Numbered from the stretch's first letter, positions 1 to 6,623 are shown. The stretch is DNA of 8,440 nucleotides from Nitrososphaerota archaeon (GCA_031283385.1 JAITBW010000174.1:1-8440), one strand, 5' to 3'. Made by a program: numbers and translations. The notes: generated by a model from the letters alone, not told the origin.

Positions 1-377
1 TAGAGATATAAGTTACGGTTTCCAGCGGTTACCAGTAGTGGTGTGCCTTTGGCGCAACTTTCTTTTTTGGCATATTGCACCAGTTTACGCAAAAGTAGTT
101 TGTTGTCGGATTTGGTTGAAGCTTTATTTGGTCGGGCATTTATAGCGACAACAATTCGTTCTGCATCGGCTTTAGTTAGAGTTTTAAGTTTAACATCGTC
201 ACCTATTATGCGTAGTAGGGTTAGGTGTGCGGCGTATTTTGAGACTCTGCCCACAGAGAGGTTAAGTGCTCCCATGTGATCTAAAAACTGTAAACTAATC
301 GCGCCATTTGGCAGGGGTGCTATGTTGTGGCGGGATCGGGCAAGTCGCTGTTGATAATTATGTACAGGCTCATCCAA
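1..377 (-). CDS. Tyrosine recombinase / phage-type integrase, N-terminal part (3' end beyond left edge)
   Basis: Reading leftward there is an open frame of about 125 codons from a TTG at 377-375 to the window edge. It resembles the N-terminal SAM-like, core-binding domain of archaeal tyrosine recombinases: VHNYQQRL near residues 5-12, FLDHMGALNLSVGRVSKY at 31-48, LTKADAERIVVAIN at 67-80, and the basic KLVQYAKKESCAKGTP stretch at 98-113. In this family the domain clamps the att DNA, while the catalytic domain (R...HxxR...Y) would lie to the left, outside the window. The start is uncertain. TTG at 377 is the first usual start codon after an in-frame stop at 419-417, and ATG at 275 would cut the domain. 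A different frame opens with ATG at 415, so a frameshift near 377-381 is possible. The gene lies just past the 3' end of a tRNA-Leu on the same strand, as in tRNA-targeted elements. The family call rests on the N-terminal domain alone. Confidence 0.62.
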   Translation of the reverse strand, partial: MDEPVHNYQQRLARSRHNIAPLPNGAISLQFLDHMGALNLSVGRVSKYAAHLTLLRIIGDDVKLKTLTKADAERIVVAINARPNKASTKSDNKLLLRKLVQYAKKESCAKGTPLLVTAGNRNLYL

Positions 378-430
378 AACGGAGATGACTTGCCGGGTTT
401 TTGTTGGGGTTTCATGTTATTGTTGTTTTT

Positions 431-457
431 GGGTTTTTTTAAACCCCGATTTTGGGG
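431..457. other. Overlapping hairpins between tRNA-Leu 3' end and the integrase gene
   Basis: Two short inverted repeats share bases. GGGTTT (431-436) pairs with AAACCC (441-446), and CCCC (444-447) pairs with GGGG (454-457). Because 444-446 belong to both, only one hairpin can form at a time. They lie downstream of the leftward tRNA and upstream of the leftward integrase frame, so they could help end the tRNA transcript or shape the integrase leader. There is no strong T-run after them in the leftward direction. The rest of the 378-479 gap shows nothing else I can name. Confidence 0.3.
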
Positions 458-479
458 ATACGCACTATACCCAAGTAAC

Positions 480-567
480 TGGTGCGGAGGGTGGGATTTG
501 AACCCACGAACCTCTGCAGGATAGGAGCCTCAGTCCTACGCCTTTGGCCATGCTGGGCGACCTCCGC
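480..567 (-). tRNA. tRNA-Leu, anticodon GAG, CCA encoded
   Basis: Read leftward from 567, the acceptor stem GCGGAGG pairs perfectly with CCTCCGC (490-484). It is followed by discriminator A (483) and an encoded CCA (482-480). The anticodon stem TAGGA/TCCTA flanks a 7-base loop CTGAGGC, giving anticodon GAG at 531-529, which reads Leu codons CUC and CUU. The long variable arm has a CCT...AGG stem, as expected for type II tRNA-Leu. The T arm is GTGGG-TTCAAAT-CCCAC. There is no intron and no broken stem. The gene lies just upstream of an integrase frame, and its 3' half is the usual att core for such elements. An encoded CCA is variable among archaea. Confidence 0.97.
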
Positions 568-600
568 ATATAATATTTCTGTTGTTGTGAGGTATGCGTT

Positions 601-608
601 GATATAAA
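601..608 (-). promoter_or_regulatory. TATA box for the tRNA-Leu gene
   Basis: On the minus strand these bases read TTTATATC, close to the archaeal TATA consensus. The usual spacing of about 26 bases puts transcription start near 578, about 11 bases before the mature tRNA 5' end at 567. That is a normal short tRNA leader. Confidence 0.55.
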
Positions 609-842
609 TTTATTTGTTACATTTAAAGGCTTTACTTTAGAGAAGAGTTTCTGAGTTAGATTTTTACGTGTCACTTGGGTCATGCTAGTTTTTAATGGTT
701 ATAAAAAGAGCATTTCACGCGTTTACACACATAGATATTTGATTGAAGAAACAAAAATACACAAATTAACATGTTTGAAATATTGGTAAACTTTACGGTA
801 AAAAAGCAAGTGGTACTAATTTTTCAGCTCTTTTACGCTTTT

Positions 843-850
843 TTTATATT
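843..850 (+). promoter_or_regulatory. TATA box and ribosome binding site for the serine acetyltransferase gene
   Basis: TTTATATT at 843-850 has archaeal TATA form. A start site about 26 bases on, near 872, gives a leader of roughly 22 bases. That leader contains the purine-rich GAAGGA at 883-888, six bases before the ATG at 895, which can serve as a Shine-Dalgarno site. This supports the chosen start. Confidence 0.5.
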
Positions 851-894
851 ACTCTTCTAATTTATTATTTAGTAGTGAAAAAGAAGGAAATGCA

Positions 895-1950
895 ATGGAG
901 CCAAAAAGTAACTTGCCTACCTCTAAAAAGTGTGAAGAATGCAAGAAGAAAAGCTGTGAAGAATATGATTGCTGTAATCCGGACAAAATGATTGAGGTTC
1001 TCATGACAAATAATCAGCAGAGTGAAGAAAAATGGGTTGAAAATGGTTTGCCTAATCTTGTAGACAAGATAGTGACAAATTATCATATTTGTGGTGGAAT
1101 GGATCATCTTGAGGGTAAAGATTTACCGTCTAAAAACAGTGTCATTGAAGTTTTAAATGATCTTTTCACAGTTCTTTTCCCAGGTTACCTTGGCGATTCT
1201 GAAATCAGTAAGGCTGACATAAAATTTTGTTTAGGAACTAAACTAACCTCTATTTATGAACGTTTAACCATTGAGGTTGAAAAAAGTCTTAAGTATATAT
1301 GTAGAAAAATCAGCGAGTGCCCACAGGATATTTGTCAAAAGCGTGCACGAATAGTTGTTAAAGAGCTACTGGAAAGGCTTCCAGAAATTCGCTCAACGCT
1401 TAGTAGTGACATAGAGGCAGCACATAAAGGGGATCCAGCCGCGGTAAGCACTGATGAGGTCATACTAAGTTATCCGTGTGTGATGGCAATAACAACTTAT
1501 CGAATAGCACATGAACTTTACATACGCTGTGTACCATTAATTCCAAGAATTATGAGTGAACATATGCACTCATTAACAGGCATTGACATTCATCCAGGCG
1601 CAAAAATTGGCAAAAGCTTCTTTATCGATCACGGCACTGGCGTTGTCATTGGTGAAACATCAGAAATTGGCGATAATGTAAAACTTTATCAGGGAGTAAC
1701 CATAGGAGCACTAAGTTTTCCTACAGACTCAAAAGGCAACATCATAAGAGGTCGCAAACGTCATCCAACTATTGGAAATAATGTTATAATTTACAGCGGC
1801 GCAACTCTACTAGGAGGAGACACTATCATTGGAGACAACGTTGTAATCGGCGGAAACACATGGATAACCACTTCAATAGAAGCAGATACTAAAATCACAA
1901 AAGAAACTAAAGAGTTCACAGATAAGAGAGAAAAATGTAGCCAGAAATAA
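895..1950 (+). CDS. cysE: Serine O-acetyltransferase (long CysE/EpsC type) with Cys-rich N-terminus
   Basis: Transfers acetyl from acetyl-CoA to L-serine, giving O-acetylserine for cysteine synthesis; cytosolic. The 351-residue protein has a helical N-terminal domain (about 50-225) and a C-terminal left-handed beta-helix of hexapeptide repeats (about 228-335). Asp231 in DIHP and His246 in FIDHGTG are 15 residues apart, matching the Asp143-His158 dyad of E. coli CysE, and His290 in RKRHPTI matches His193. The insertion between VTIGALSF and RKRHP is typical of longer EpsC-like enzymes. The tail lacks the CysE-type PARxxG end, so docking to a cysteine synthase cannot be assumed. Residues 13-27 hold five cysteines (13, 16, 21, 26, 27) in a charged stretch, which could bind metal or sense redox state; that part is inference. 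No cysteine synthase is nearby, so the gene appears to stand alone. Serine acetyltransferase is not universal in archaea and may have come from bacteria. A different acyl acceptor is less likely given the motifs. Confidence 0.9.
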   Translation: MEPKSNLPTSKKCEECKKKSCEEYDCCNPDKMIEVLMTNNQQSEEKWVENGLPNLVDKIVTNYHICGGMDHLEGKDLPSKNSVIEVLNDLFTVLFPGYLGDSEISKADIKFCLGTKLTSIYERLTIEVEKSLKYICRKISECPQDICQKRARIVVKELLERLPEIRSTLSSDIEAAHKGDPAAVSTDEVILSYPCVMAITTYRIAHELYIRCVPLIPRIMSEHMHSLTGIDIHPGAKIGKSFFIDHGTGVVIGETSEIGDNVKLYQGVTIGALSFPTDSKGNIIRGRKRHPTIGNNVIIYSGATLLGGDTIIGDNVVIGGNTWITTSIEADTKITKETKEFTDKREKCSQK

Positions 1951-1976
1951 AAAAGTAAAATGAAAAAACATTTTAC
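1949..1976 (-). terminator. Hairpin plus T-tract terminator at the convergent gene junction
   Basis: GTAAAATG (1955-1962) pairs perfectly with CATTTTAC (1969-1976) around a six-base A loop on the plus strand. Read leftward, the loop is T6 and the stem is followed by another T6 (1954-1949), so it looks like an intrinsic-type stop for the Lrp transcript. It overlaps the stop codons of both convergent genes: the Lrp stop at 1975-1973 lies in the stem, and the acetyltransferase stop at 1948-1950 touches the T-tract. Oligo-T alone often ends archaeal transcription, so the stem may not be required. Confidence 0.6.
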
Positions 1977-2422
1977 AATAATTCAAAATTTTCTTTTACC
2001 GTAGCTAGAACTACATGAGTAATAGTTCGCTCAATGTATGGCAATGCAAGCAGACGTTTCGTAAAAACACTCAAATCTTCTCGACTCTTAAATTTAGCTA
2101 CAATAACAGTATCTGTCAAACCAGTTACGTCATAAACACCGCAGACACCGGGAATTTTTGCTACTTCACGCTCCGTCTCAAGCAATTTACCTTTAGAAAC
2201 AGTTATTTCTGTTACAACAGTTAAGTGATAACCAAGTTTTTCATGATCCAGAGTAACTGAATAACCTTTTATTAGACCTACATCTTCCATCTTTTTTACT
2301 CTAGACAAAACTGTACCGATAGATACACCAACATTTTTAGCTATCTGTCTACTTGAGAGCCTTGCATCCTCTAAAAGACATTTAAGAATTTTTACGTCAA
2401 TTTCATTTAGATCCAAATCCAA
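1973..2422 (-). CDS. Lrp/AsnC-family transcriptional regulator
   Basis: A 149-residue DNA-binding regulator of normal family length. Residues 5-60 form the AsnC-type winged helix-turn-helix, with the LSSRQIAKNVGVS turn near 22-34 followed by the recognition helix and the wing ending at GYSVTLD. Residues from about 65 on form the RAM ligand-binding and oligomerisation domain, including VTGLTDTVIVAKF. Such proteins usually form octamers and respond to amino acids; the ligand here cannot be read. The start is TTG at 2422-2420: an in-frame TAG lies three codons upstream, so no earlier start is available. AGGAAG at 2430-2425 could be a ribosome site, but a TATA-like box at 2443-2450 would place transcription start at the TTG itself. 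The gene converges on the serine acetyltransferase and diverges from the sugar operon. It may regulate either gene or itself, but no operator is proven. Confidence 0.92.
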   Translation of the reverse strand: MDLDLNEIDVKILKCLLEDARLSSRQIAKNVGVSIGTVLSRVKKMEDVGLIKGYSVTLDHEKLGYHLTVVTEITVSKGKLLETEREVAKIPGVCGVYDVTGLTDTVIVAKFKSREDLSVFTKRLLALPYIERTITHVVLATVKENFELL

Positions 2423-2442
2423 AACTTCCTATGACATTTAAT

Positions 2443-2450
2443 TAAATAAA
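2443..2450 (-). promoter_or_regulatory. Possible TATA box for the Lrp/AsnC gene
   Basis: The minus strand reads TTTATTTA here. The usual spacing puts transcription start near 2420, at the TTG start codon, which would make the message leaderless. A second candidate, TTTTATGA on the minus strand at 2500-2493, would give a leader of about 50 bases. I cannot decide between them. Confidence 0.35.
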
Positions 2451-2713
2451 GAAGAACTTCTAAACATACTTTTTGATATCCCAGTGCTATATTCATAAAA
2501 GGTTAATTAAAGAACAGTAAAACACGCAATAAATGAAACATCAGAAATTACTCACATCATTTACGATTTAGCACATTAACCTCCAACATCCATCGAGTGA
2601 GAATAAAAAAACCGTTTTGTCAAGTTTAACAATCAGCACACTATCACCAATGGTCAGTGCGAGGTTTTCTATACAATTTTTTAACCTATTAAGATGATGC
2701 GCTTTCATAATTG
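2451..2713. other. Divergent intergenic region with small repeats
   Basis: This region lies between the leftward regulator and the rightward sugar operon. TTAATTAA occurs at 2438-2445 and again at 2503-2510, 65 bp apart and both followed by purine-rich bases. AGAAG-AA-CTTCT forms a small inverted repeat at 2450-2461. An imperfect inverted repeat, CACT..ACCA-A-TGGT.AGTG, covers 2639-2659. These could be operators for the adjacent Lrp protein, but none is strong enough to name. No gene is visible. Confidence 0.3.
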
Positions 2714-2721
2714 TTTATATA
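2714..2721 (+). promoter_or_regulatory. Strong TATA box for the nucleotide-sugar operon
   Basis: TTTATATA is a near-perfect archaeal TATA box. Spacing of about 26 bases puts transcription start near 2744, downstream of the first in-frame ATG at 2725, which would therefore not be in the message. The remaining in-frame starts are GTG at 2749 (almost leaderless) and CTG at 2758, which lies five bases after a GGTGA Shine-Dalgarno-like site (2748-2752). Confidence 0.6.
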
Positions 2722-2748
2722 AAAATGTTTTATTGTTATTCATCAAAG

Positions 2749-3846
2749 GTGACATATCTGAAGGCAGTGATTTTAGCAGGCGGATTTGCAACAAGACTAC
2801 GTCCTTTAAGCTGTAGCAGACCTAAAACACTTTTTCCAATAGTAAACAAACCGTTACTGCAATGGATTTTTGAAGAACTCGCTAATAACGACGTAAAAGA
2901 AGTTATTTTAGCGGTTAATGCTTTAACGCAGTTTCATATAAAGCAGCAAAAACTGCCTAAATGTGGGCTAAAGATCAAATATGTAATTGACCCCCCTAAG
3001 ATGCCTCTGGGAACTGCTGGACCTATAAAAAACGCAGAAAAACTTGTTGGTCATGATGAACCGTTTATCGTTTTGAATGGCGATATTCTTACTATCATTA
3101 ACTATAAACAATTATTTAATACGCATGTAAATACGGATGCATTAGCAACTATTGCTTTATGCAAAGTTGATAATCCATGCAGATATGGCGTTGTAGAGCT
3201 GGAAAAAGACAAACGTGTTAAAAGGTTTATCGAAAAACCGCCCGAAGGACAAGCACCAACTAATTTGATTAACGCCGGAGCTTACGTTTTAAGTCCAAAA
3301 GTGTTTGATTATATTCCTAAAGGTAAACCGTGTTCAATAGAGCGCGAAATTTTTCCGTTACTTACAAAAGAACACAAACTCTTTGGTCATACGTTTAATG
3401 ATTTATGGATGGATATTGGCAAACCTGAAGAGTACTTGTTAACTAACAAAATTATCCTGGATGGATTAGCGTTAAATAAAAAGATCAAAACGTTCAAGGG
3501 AGCTAAAGTTGAAATGCCTATAGCTATAGACAAACATGTTACCGTTGGAAAAAAAACTATTGTTGGTCCGTATGTAACTTTGGGAAGAAATGTCGTACTT
3601 AGGGATAATGTACAGATTTATAATTCCATAGTTTTTCCTGACGTGGAAATAGGCGATAACTCCATAGTTAATGGTGCAATAATAGGTGAAGGCGCAATCA
3701 TTGGTAAAAACGTTCGAGTTAATAATGGCTGCATTATTTCAGATCAGGTTAAAATCAGAGATAATGTTAACTTAACTGAAGACTTTGCTATTTGTCCAGC
3801 TAAGGAAGTATCTGAAACTATTTTAAAAAGGAATATTATCTGTTAA
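2749..3846 (+). CDS. Sugar-1-phosphate nucleotidyltransferase, GDP-mannose pyrophosphorylase-like, with beta-helix tail
   Basis: Joins a sugar 1-phosphate to NTP, releasing pyrophosphate and a nucleotide sugar. With a GTG start the protein is 365 residues. The NTP-binding signature is LAGGFATRLRPLS (9-21) with Lys26, followed by GTAGP (88-92), LNGD with metal-binding Asp112, the EKP loop (162-164), NAGAYVL (175-181) and WMDIGKP (220-226). From about 235 to 350 the hexapeptide repeats form a left-handed beta-helix. The closest resemblance I recognise is to GMPP/ManC-like enzymes (SIEREIFP, DIWM-type end), but archaeal homologues also make UDP-GlcNAc or dTDP-glucose, so the substrate is open. 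It heads an operon: the mutase that would supply its sugar 1-phosphate starts 12 bp after it. The start is not settled. ATG at 2725 would add eight residues but lies upstream of the predicted transcription start, and CTG at 2758 gives the most family-like N-terminus. Confidence 0.88.
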   Translation: MTYLKAVILAGGFATRLRPLSCSRPKTLFPIVNKPLLQWIFEELANNDVKEVILAVNALTQFHIKQQKLPKCGLKIKYVIDPPKMPLGTAGPIKNAEKLVGHDEPFIVLNGDILTIINYKQLFNTHVNTDALATIALCKVDNPCRYGVVELEKDKRVKRFIEKPPEGQAPTNLINAGAYVLSPKVFDYIPKGKPCSIEREIFPLLTKEHKLFGHTFNDLWMDIGKPEEYLLTNKIILDGLALNKKIKTFKGAKVEMPIAIDKHVTVGKKTIVGPYVTLGRNVVLRDNVQIYNSIVFPDVEIGDNSIVNGAIIGEGAIIGKNVRVNNGCIISDQVKIRDNVNLTEDFAICPAKEVSETILKRNIIC

Positions 3847-3858
3847 TCACGAGGGCAA

Positions 3859-5235
3859 ATGTTTATGAGCACGTCAAAGAGCCTTTTTGGCACAAATGGT
3901 GTACGAGGACTTGTTAATGTAGAGTTAACACCTGAAATAGTAGTTAAGATTGGGTTAGCTATTGGAACTTTTTTTGGGAAGAAAAATTTGCTTTTAGGAC
4001 ATGATGCAAGAACTAGCGGGTCAATGTTAGCTAAAGCGATAATGTCAGGTTTAACTGCAACGGGTTGTAATGTGTATTTCGCGGGTATGGCACCGACACC
4101 GTCCCTTCAGTTGGCTGTTAAAAATCACAAGATGGATGGAGGAATTATTGTTACGGCATCTCATAATCCTGCTGAATATAACGGGATTAAGGTTGTCTGG
4201 AAGGATGGAGTTGAAATATCGCATGAGCAAGAAGTGGAAATTGAGCGGATTTATTTTGATGCCTGTTTCAATTTTGCTTCGTGGGATAAATTGGGAGAAA
4301 TGAGAGAGATACCAGGTATTAATGATGAGTATATTTCTGCTATTAAAGATCAAGTGGATGTAGAAAAAATTTCCAAGAAGCATTTTCATGTAGTTGTCGA
4401 CTCTGCAAATAGTGTGGGAGGATTAACCGCGCCGTCTTTGATGCGGGAATTAGGTTGTAAGGTAACTAGTATAAATGCTAATATTGATGGGACATTTCCA
4501 GGTAGACAACCCGAACCGTGTCCAGAGAGTCTTGGGGAGTTATCTGCAACTGTGAAGGCTATAGGTGCAGATATGGGTGTAGCATTTGATGGTGATGCTG
4601 ATAGGTCAATTTTTGTTGATGAAACTGGCGAGGTTTACATGGGAGATAAAACGTTTGCTGTTGTTTTAAAACAGTTTCTTTTAAAAAATAAAGGTGCAAC
4701 TGTAGTTACTCCTGTAAGTTCATCAACACTAATTAAAAACATAGCAGACATTTATGATGGTAAAGTTGAGTGGACAAAAGTTGGTAGCGTAACTGTTTCG
4801 CATAAAATGAGGGAAGTAAATGCCAAGTTGGGTGGTGAAGAAAACGGAGGAGTCTTTTACGGACCACATCAAGCAGTTCGAGATGGTGCCATGACAACAG
4901 CGTTACTTTTAGAGATAATGACTGAAACGGGCAAAAAACTTTCGGAACTTATTGCTGAACAACCGCAGTATTTTATTGAGAAAAGAAAAGTCGAGTGCCC
5001 TAAAGAGAAGAAGGAACTGTTGCAGACAAAAATTTATGAACAGTTTAAAAATGGAAATGTTAACACTATTGACGGGGTAAAAATCTGGTTTAATGATCAA
5101 AGTTCTATTTTGATTAGGGCAAGCGGTACTGAACCTGTTTTTAGGCTGTATGTTGAGGCGAAAACAAAAGAAAAGGCACTAGAATTAGTTGAGGAGTACA
5201 GTTTGAGAATTAAAGAGTTACTTCAAAAAATTTGA
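3859..5235 (+). CDS. glmM: Phosphoglucosamine mutase / phosphomannomutase (alpha-D-phosphohexomutase)
   Basis: Moves phosphate between C6 and C1 of a hexose or hexosamine phosphate, making the sugar 1-phosphate for nucleotide-sugar synthesis. The four-domain layout is complete at the usual length (458 residues): FGTNGVRG near 10-17; the catalytic serine loop TASHNP with Ser101; the Mg2+ loop DGDADR with Asp244, Asp246 and Asp248; the sugar loop GEENGG (326-331); and the phosphate-binding RASGTEP (420-426). GEENGG rather than GExSGH fits GlmM and archaeal mutases with broad specificity, so glucosamine is favoured but mannose or glucose is possible. The gene follows the nucleotidyltransferase by 12 bp and is probably co-transcribed. 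GAGGG at 3851-3855 is a ribosome site. It lies close to ATG 3859 and about nine bases before ATG 3865, so the second ATG (two residues shorter) may be the true start. No key residue is missing. Confidence 0.92.
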   Translation: MFMSTSKSLFGTNGVRGLVNVELTPEIVVKIGLAIGTFFGKKNLLLGHDARTSGSMLAKAIMSGLTATGCNVYFAGMAPTPSLQLAVKNHKMDGGIIVTASHNPAEYNGIKVVWKDGVEISHEQEVEIERIYFDACFNFASWDKLGEMREIPGINDEYISAIKDQVDVEKISKKHFHVVVDSANSVGGLTAPSLMRELGCKVTSINANIDGTFPGRQPEPCPESLGELSATVKAIGADMGVAFDGDADRSIFVDETGEVYMGDKTFAVVLKQFLLKNKGATVVTPVSSSTLIKNIADIYDGKVEWTKVGSVTVSHKMREVNAKLGGEENGGVFYGPHQAVRDGAMTTALLLEIMTETGKKLSELIAEQPQYFIEKRKVECPKEKKELLQTKIYEQFKNGNVNTIDGVKIWFNDQSSILIRASGTEPVFRLYVEAKTKEKALELVEEYSLRIKELLQKI

Positions 5236-5270
5236 TTTTTAAATTGTAAATGTAAGAGGATGATTATCGT

Positions 5271-6623
5271 ATGCCACCGGTATTAAAGCTACAAGCTCAA
5301 GATTTAGATTCCGAAGAGAAGAGAGCTGAATACACTGTTAGTATAATTGGGTGTGGACAGAACGGCTTGCTTTATGCAGATGCCTTTGCGGCAGCAGGGT
5401 TCAAAGTTATTTGTAATGATGATAATCCAAGTTTGTTAAAGCGGTTAACCAAAGCTAAGAATTGTTGTGTAGATCCTGAAATTGAGGCGCGTCTGAAAAA
5501 ACACATAATTCGGGGTAATTTAGTTATTTCAAGCGTGCGAAAGAGTGCTGTTTCTCAGGGTGATATAGTAGTTTTAGCTATAAATGTAAAATTGGATACA
5601 AAAAATAGAGTTGATAGCTCGGAGTTAAAGGCTGCGTATAAGCAGGTTGGTATGTCTTTAAAGCAAGGTTCTCTTTTGATTTATGGAGGCATCAATAGTT
5701 TTGGTGCCGTGGAAACTATGTTGAGAGAAACTCTTGAGAACACTTCAGGATTAAAATGTGGTAAAGACTTTCTTTTAGCATATAATCCGTTACAGTTTTC
5801 AAAGTCGTATACAGTAAAATCTTTAAAAAATGTAGAATTAATTGTTGCTGCAACTGATTTACAGAGTTTAAACGTTGCAACTGATGTTCTTAAAACGTTA
5901 ACACCTAAAGTTAAACAGGCTAGTCACGTTAAATTTGCAGAGTTGGCGGTGCTCTTTAAAATGGCGCAACATGACGCGTGTACTGCTTTAGCTAAAGAGT
6001 TAGCGGTTTTCTGTGAAAGTGCTGGAATGGACTATTTTAAGGTTCAAAAGTTAATCAGTGACGATGATAATTCGAGTTTTTGTCCCACAGTTGATGAGGA
6101 AGAGAATCGAAAAGGAACATATTTACTTATTGAGAGCGCAGAAAATTTTAACGTTAAACTTCGACTGCCGGCACTTAGTAGGCAAATTAATGAAGAAGTC
6201 ATTAAATACGCAATTAATTTAACTCAAGAAACTCTTCGTGGGTGTGATAAAAGTTTGCGAAGAGCAAAAGTTGCTGTAATTGGAAGCACTAATCAGGATA
6301 CTGCGACAGCGAGGTACATAAATGCGGTAATTGCTAAAGGCGCAAAAGTTGCATTATATGATCCGTTACTTACAAAAAGTGAAAACATCGAGGGGCAACC
6401 GTTTTTGAAGAAAAGTTTGAATGAAACTGTGGAAAGCGCGGATTGTATTGTGATTCTAACAGGGCAAGAACAGTTTGAGCAGTTAAATCTTAGAAAAATT
6501 AAAACAAGTATGAAAAGACCTGCTGTGCTTGTAGATTTAATAGGTATAATGAAGCCGGAAAATGTGCGAATAGAAGGCTTCATATATTGTGGAATAGGAA
6601 GAGGGATAGGAGATAAATCTTGA
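5271..6623 (+). CDS. Divergent UDP/GDP-sugar dehydrogenase homologue with altered active site
   Basis: Family members oxidise the C6 of a nucleotide sugar to a uronate with 2 NAD+ (UDP-glucose, GDP-mannose or UDP-ManNAc dehydrogenase). The 450 residues keep the three-domain plan: an NAD Rossmann domain with GCGQNG at 27-32 and acidic Asp50/Asp51 after the second strand; a central helical domain (about 215-310); and a C-terminal UDP-binding-type domain (about 325-450) with VALYDP, CIVILTGQEQF and FIYCGIGRG. The catalytic set is broken. The NPE motif is NPL (172-174), AExxKLxxN is AELAVLFKM (223-231) with Val and Met at the Lys and Asn places, and GGHCxPVDP is reduced to SSFCPTVD, where Cys271 and Asp275 remain. 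Lys230, one helical turn on, might substitute. The residues before about 20 are an extra tail. The gene starts 35 bp after the mutase, with GAGG at 5256-5259. A true uronate-forming activity is doubtful; a structural partner or new chemistry is inference. Confidence 0.82.
   Translation: MPPVLKLQAQDLDSEEKRAEYTVSIIGCGQNGLLYADAFAAAGFKVICNDDNPSLLKRLTKAKNCCVDPEIEARLKKHIIRGNLVISSVRKSAVSQGDIVVLAINVKLDTKNRVDSSELKAAYKQVGMSLKQGSLLIYGGINSFGAVETMLRETLENTSGLKCGKDFLLAYNPLQFSKSYTVKSLKNVELIVAATDLQSLNVATDVLKTLTPKVKQASHVKFAELAVLFKMAQHDACTALAKELAVFCESAGMDYFKVQKLISDDDNSSFCPTVDEEENRKGTYLLIESAENFNVKLRLPALSRQINEEVIKYAINLTQETLRGCDKSLRRAKVAVIGSTNQDTATARYINAVIAKGAKVALYDPLLTKSENIEGQPFLKKSLNETVESADCIVILTGQEQFEQLNLRKIKTSMKRPAVLVDLIGIMKPENVRIEGFIYCGIGRGIGDKS

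Larger units (their letters stand above)
568..894. other. Gene-free stretch between tRNA-Leu and the serine acetyltransferase gene
   Basis: About 330 AT-rich bases separate the leftward tRNA from the rightward acetyltransferase. I see a TATA-like box for each gene (601-608 minus, 843-850 plus). Between them, about 610-840 shows no convincing gene, RNA motif or repeat. Confidence 0.6.

Noticed and set aside
43..279. Plus-strand 78-codon open frame
   Set aside because: It is antisense to the integrase-like frame, which shows real family motifs; this one has none.
327..524. Plus-strand 65-codon open frame
   Set aside because: It runs from integrase antisense through the hairpins into tRNA antisense; low-complexity hydrophobic sequence without a plausible start context.
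465..683. Minus-strand 72-codon open frame across the tRNA
   Set aside because: It reads through the tRNA-Leu; its internal stretch is just the translated tRNA stems. No independent support for a protein.
2539..2561. Possible box C/D guide RNA on the minus strand (ATGATGT...CTGA)
   Set aside because: The C box is imperfect and no D'/C' pair with normal guide spacing can be placed around it. AT-rich chance is more likely.
2725..2748. ATG at 2725 as start of the nucleotidyltransferase
   Set aside because: It lies upstream of the transcription start predicted from the TATA box at 2714-2721, has no ribosome site, and adds residues unlike the family N-terminus. Kept only as an alternative.
4051..5100. 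Open frames of 63-112 codons on either strand inside the phosphohexomutase gene
   Set aside because: They are shadows of a complete, motif-rich mutase and have no motif of their own.
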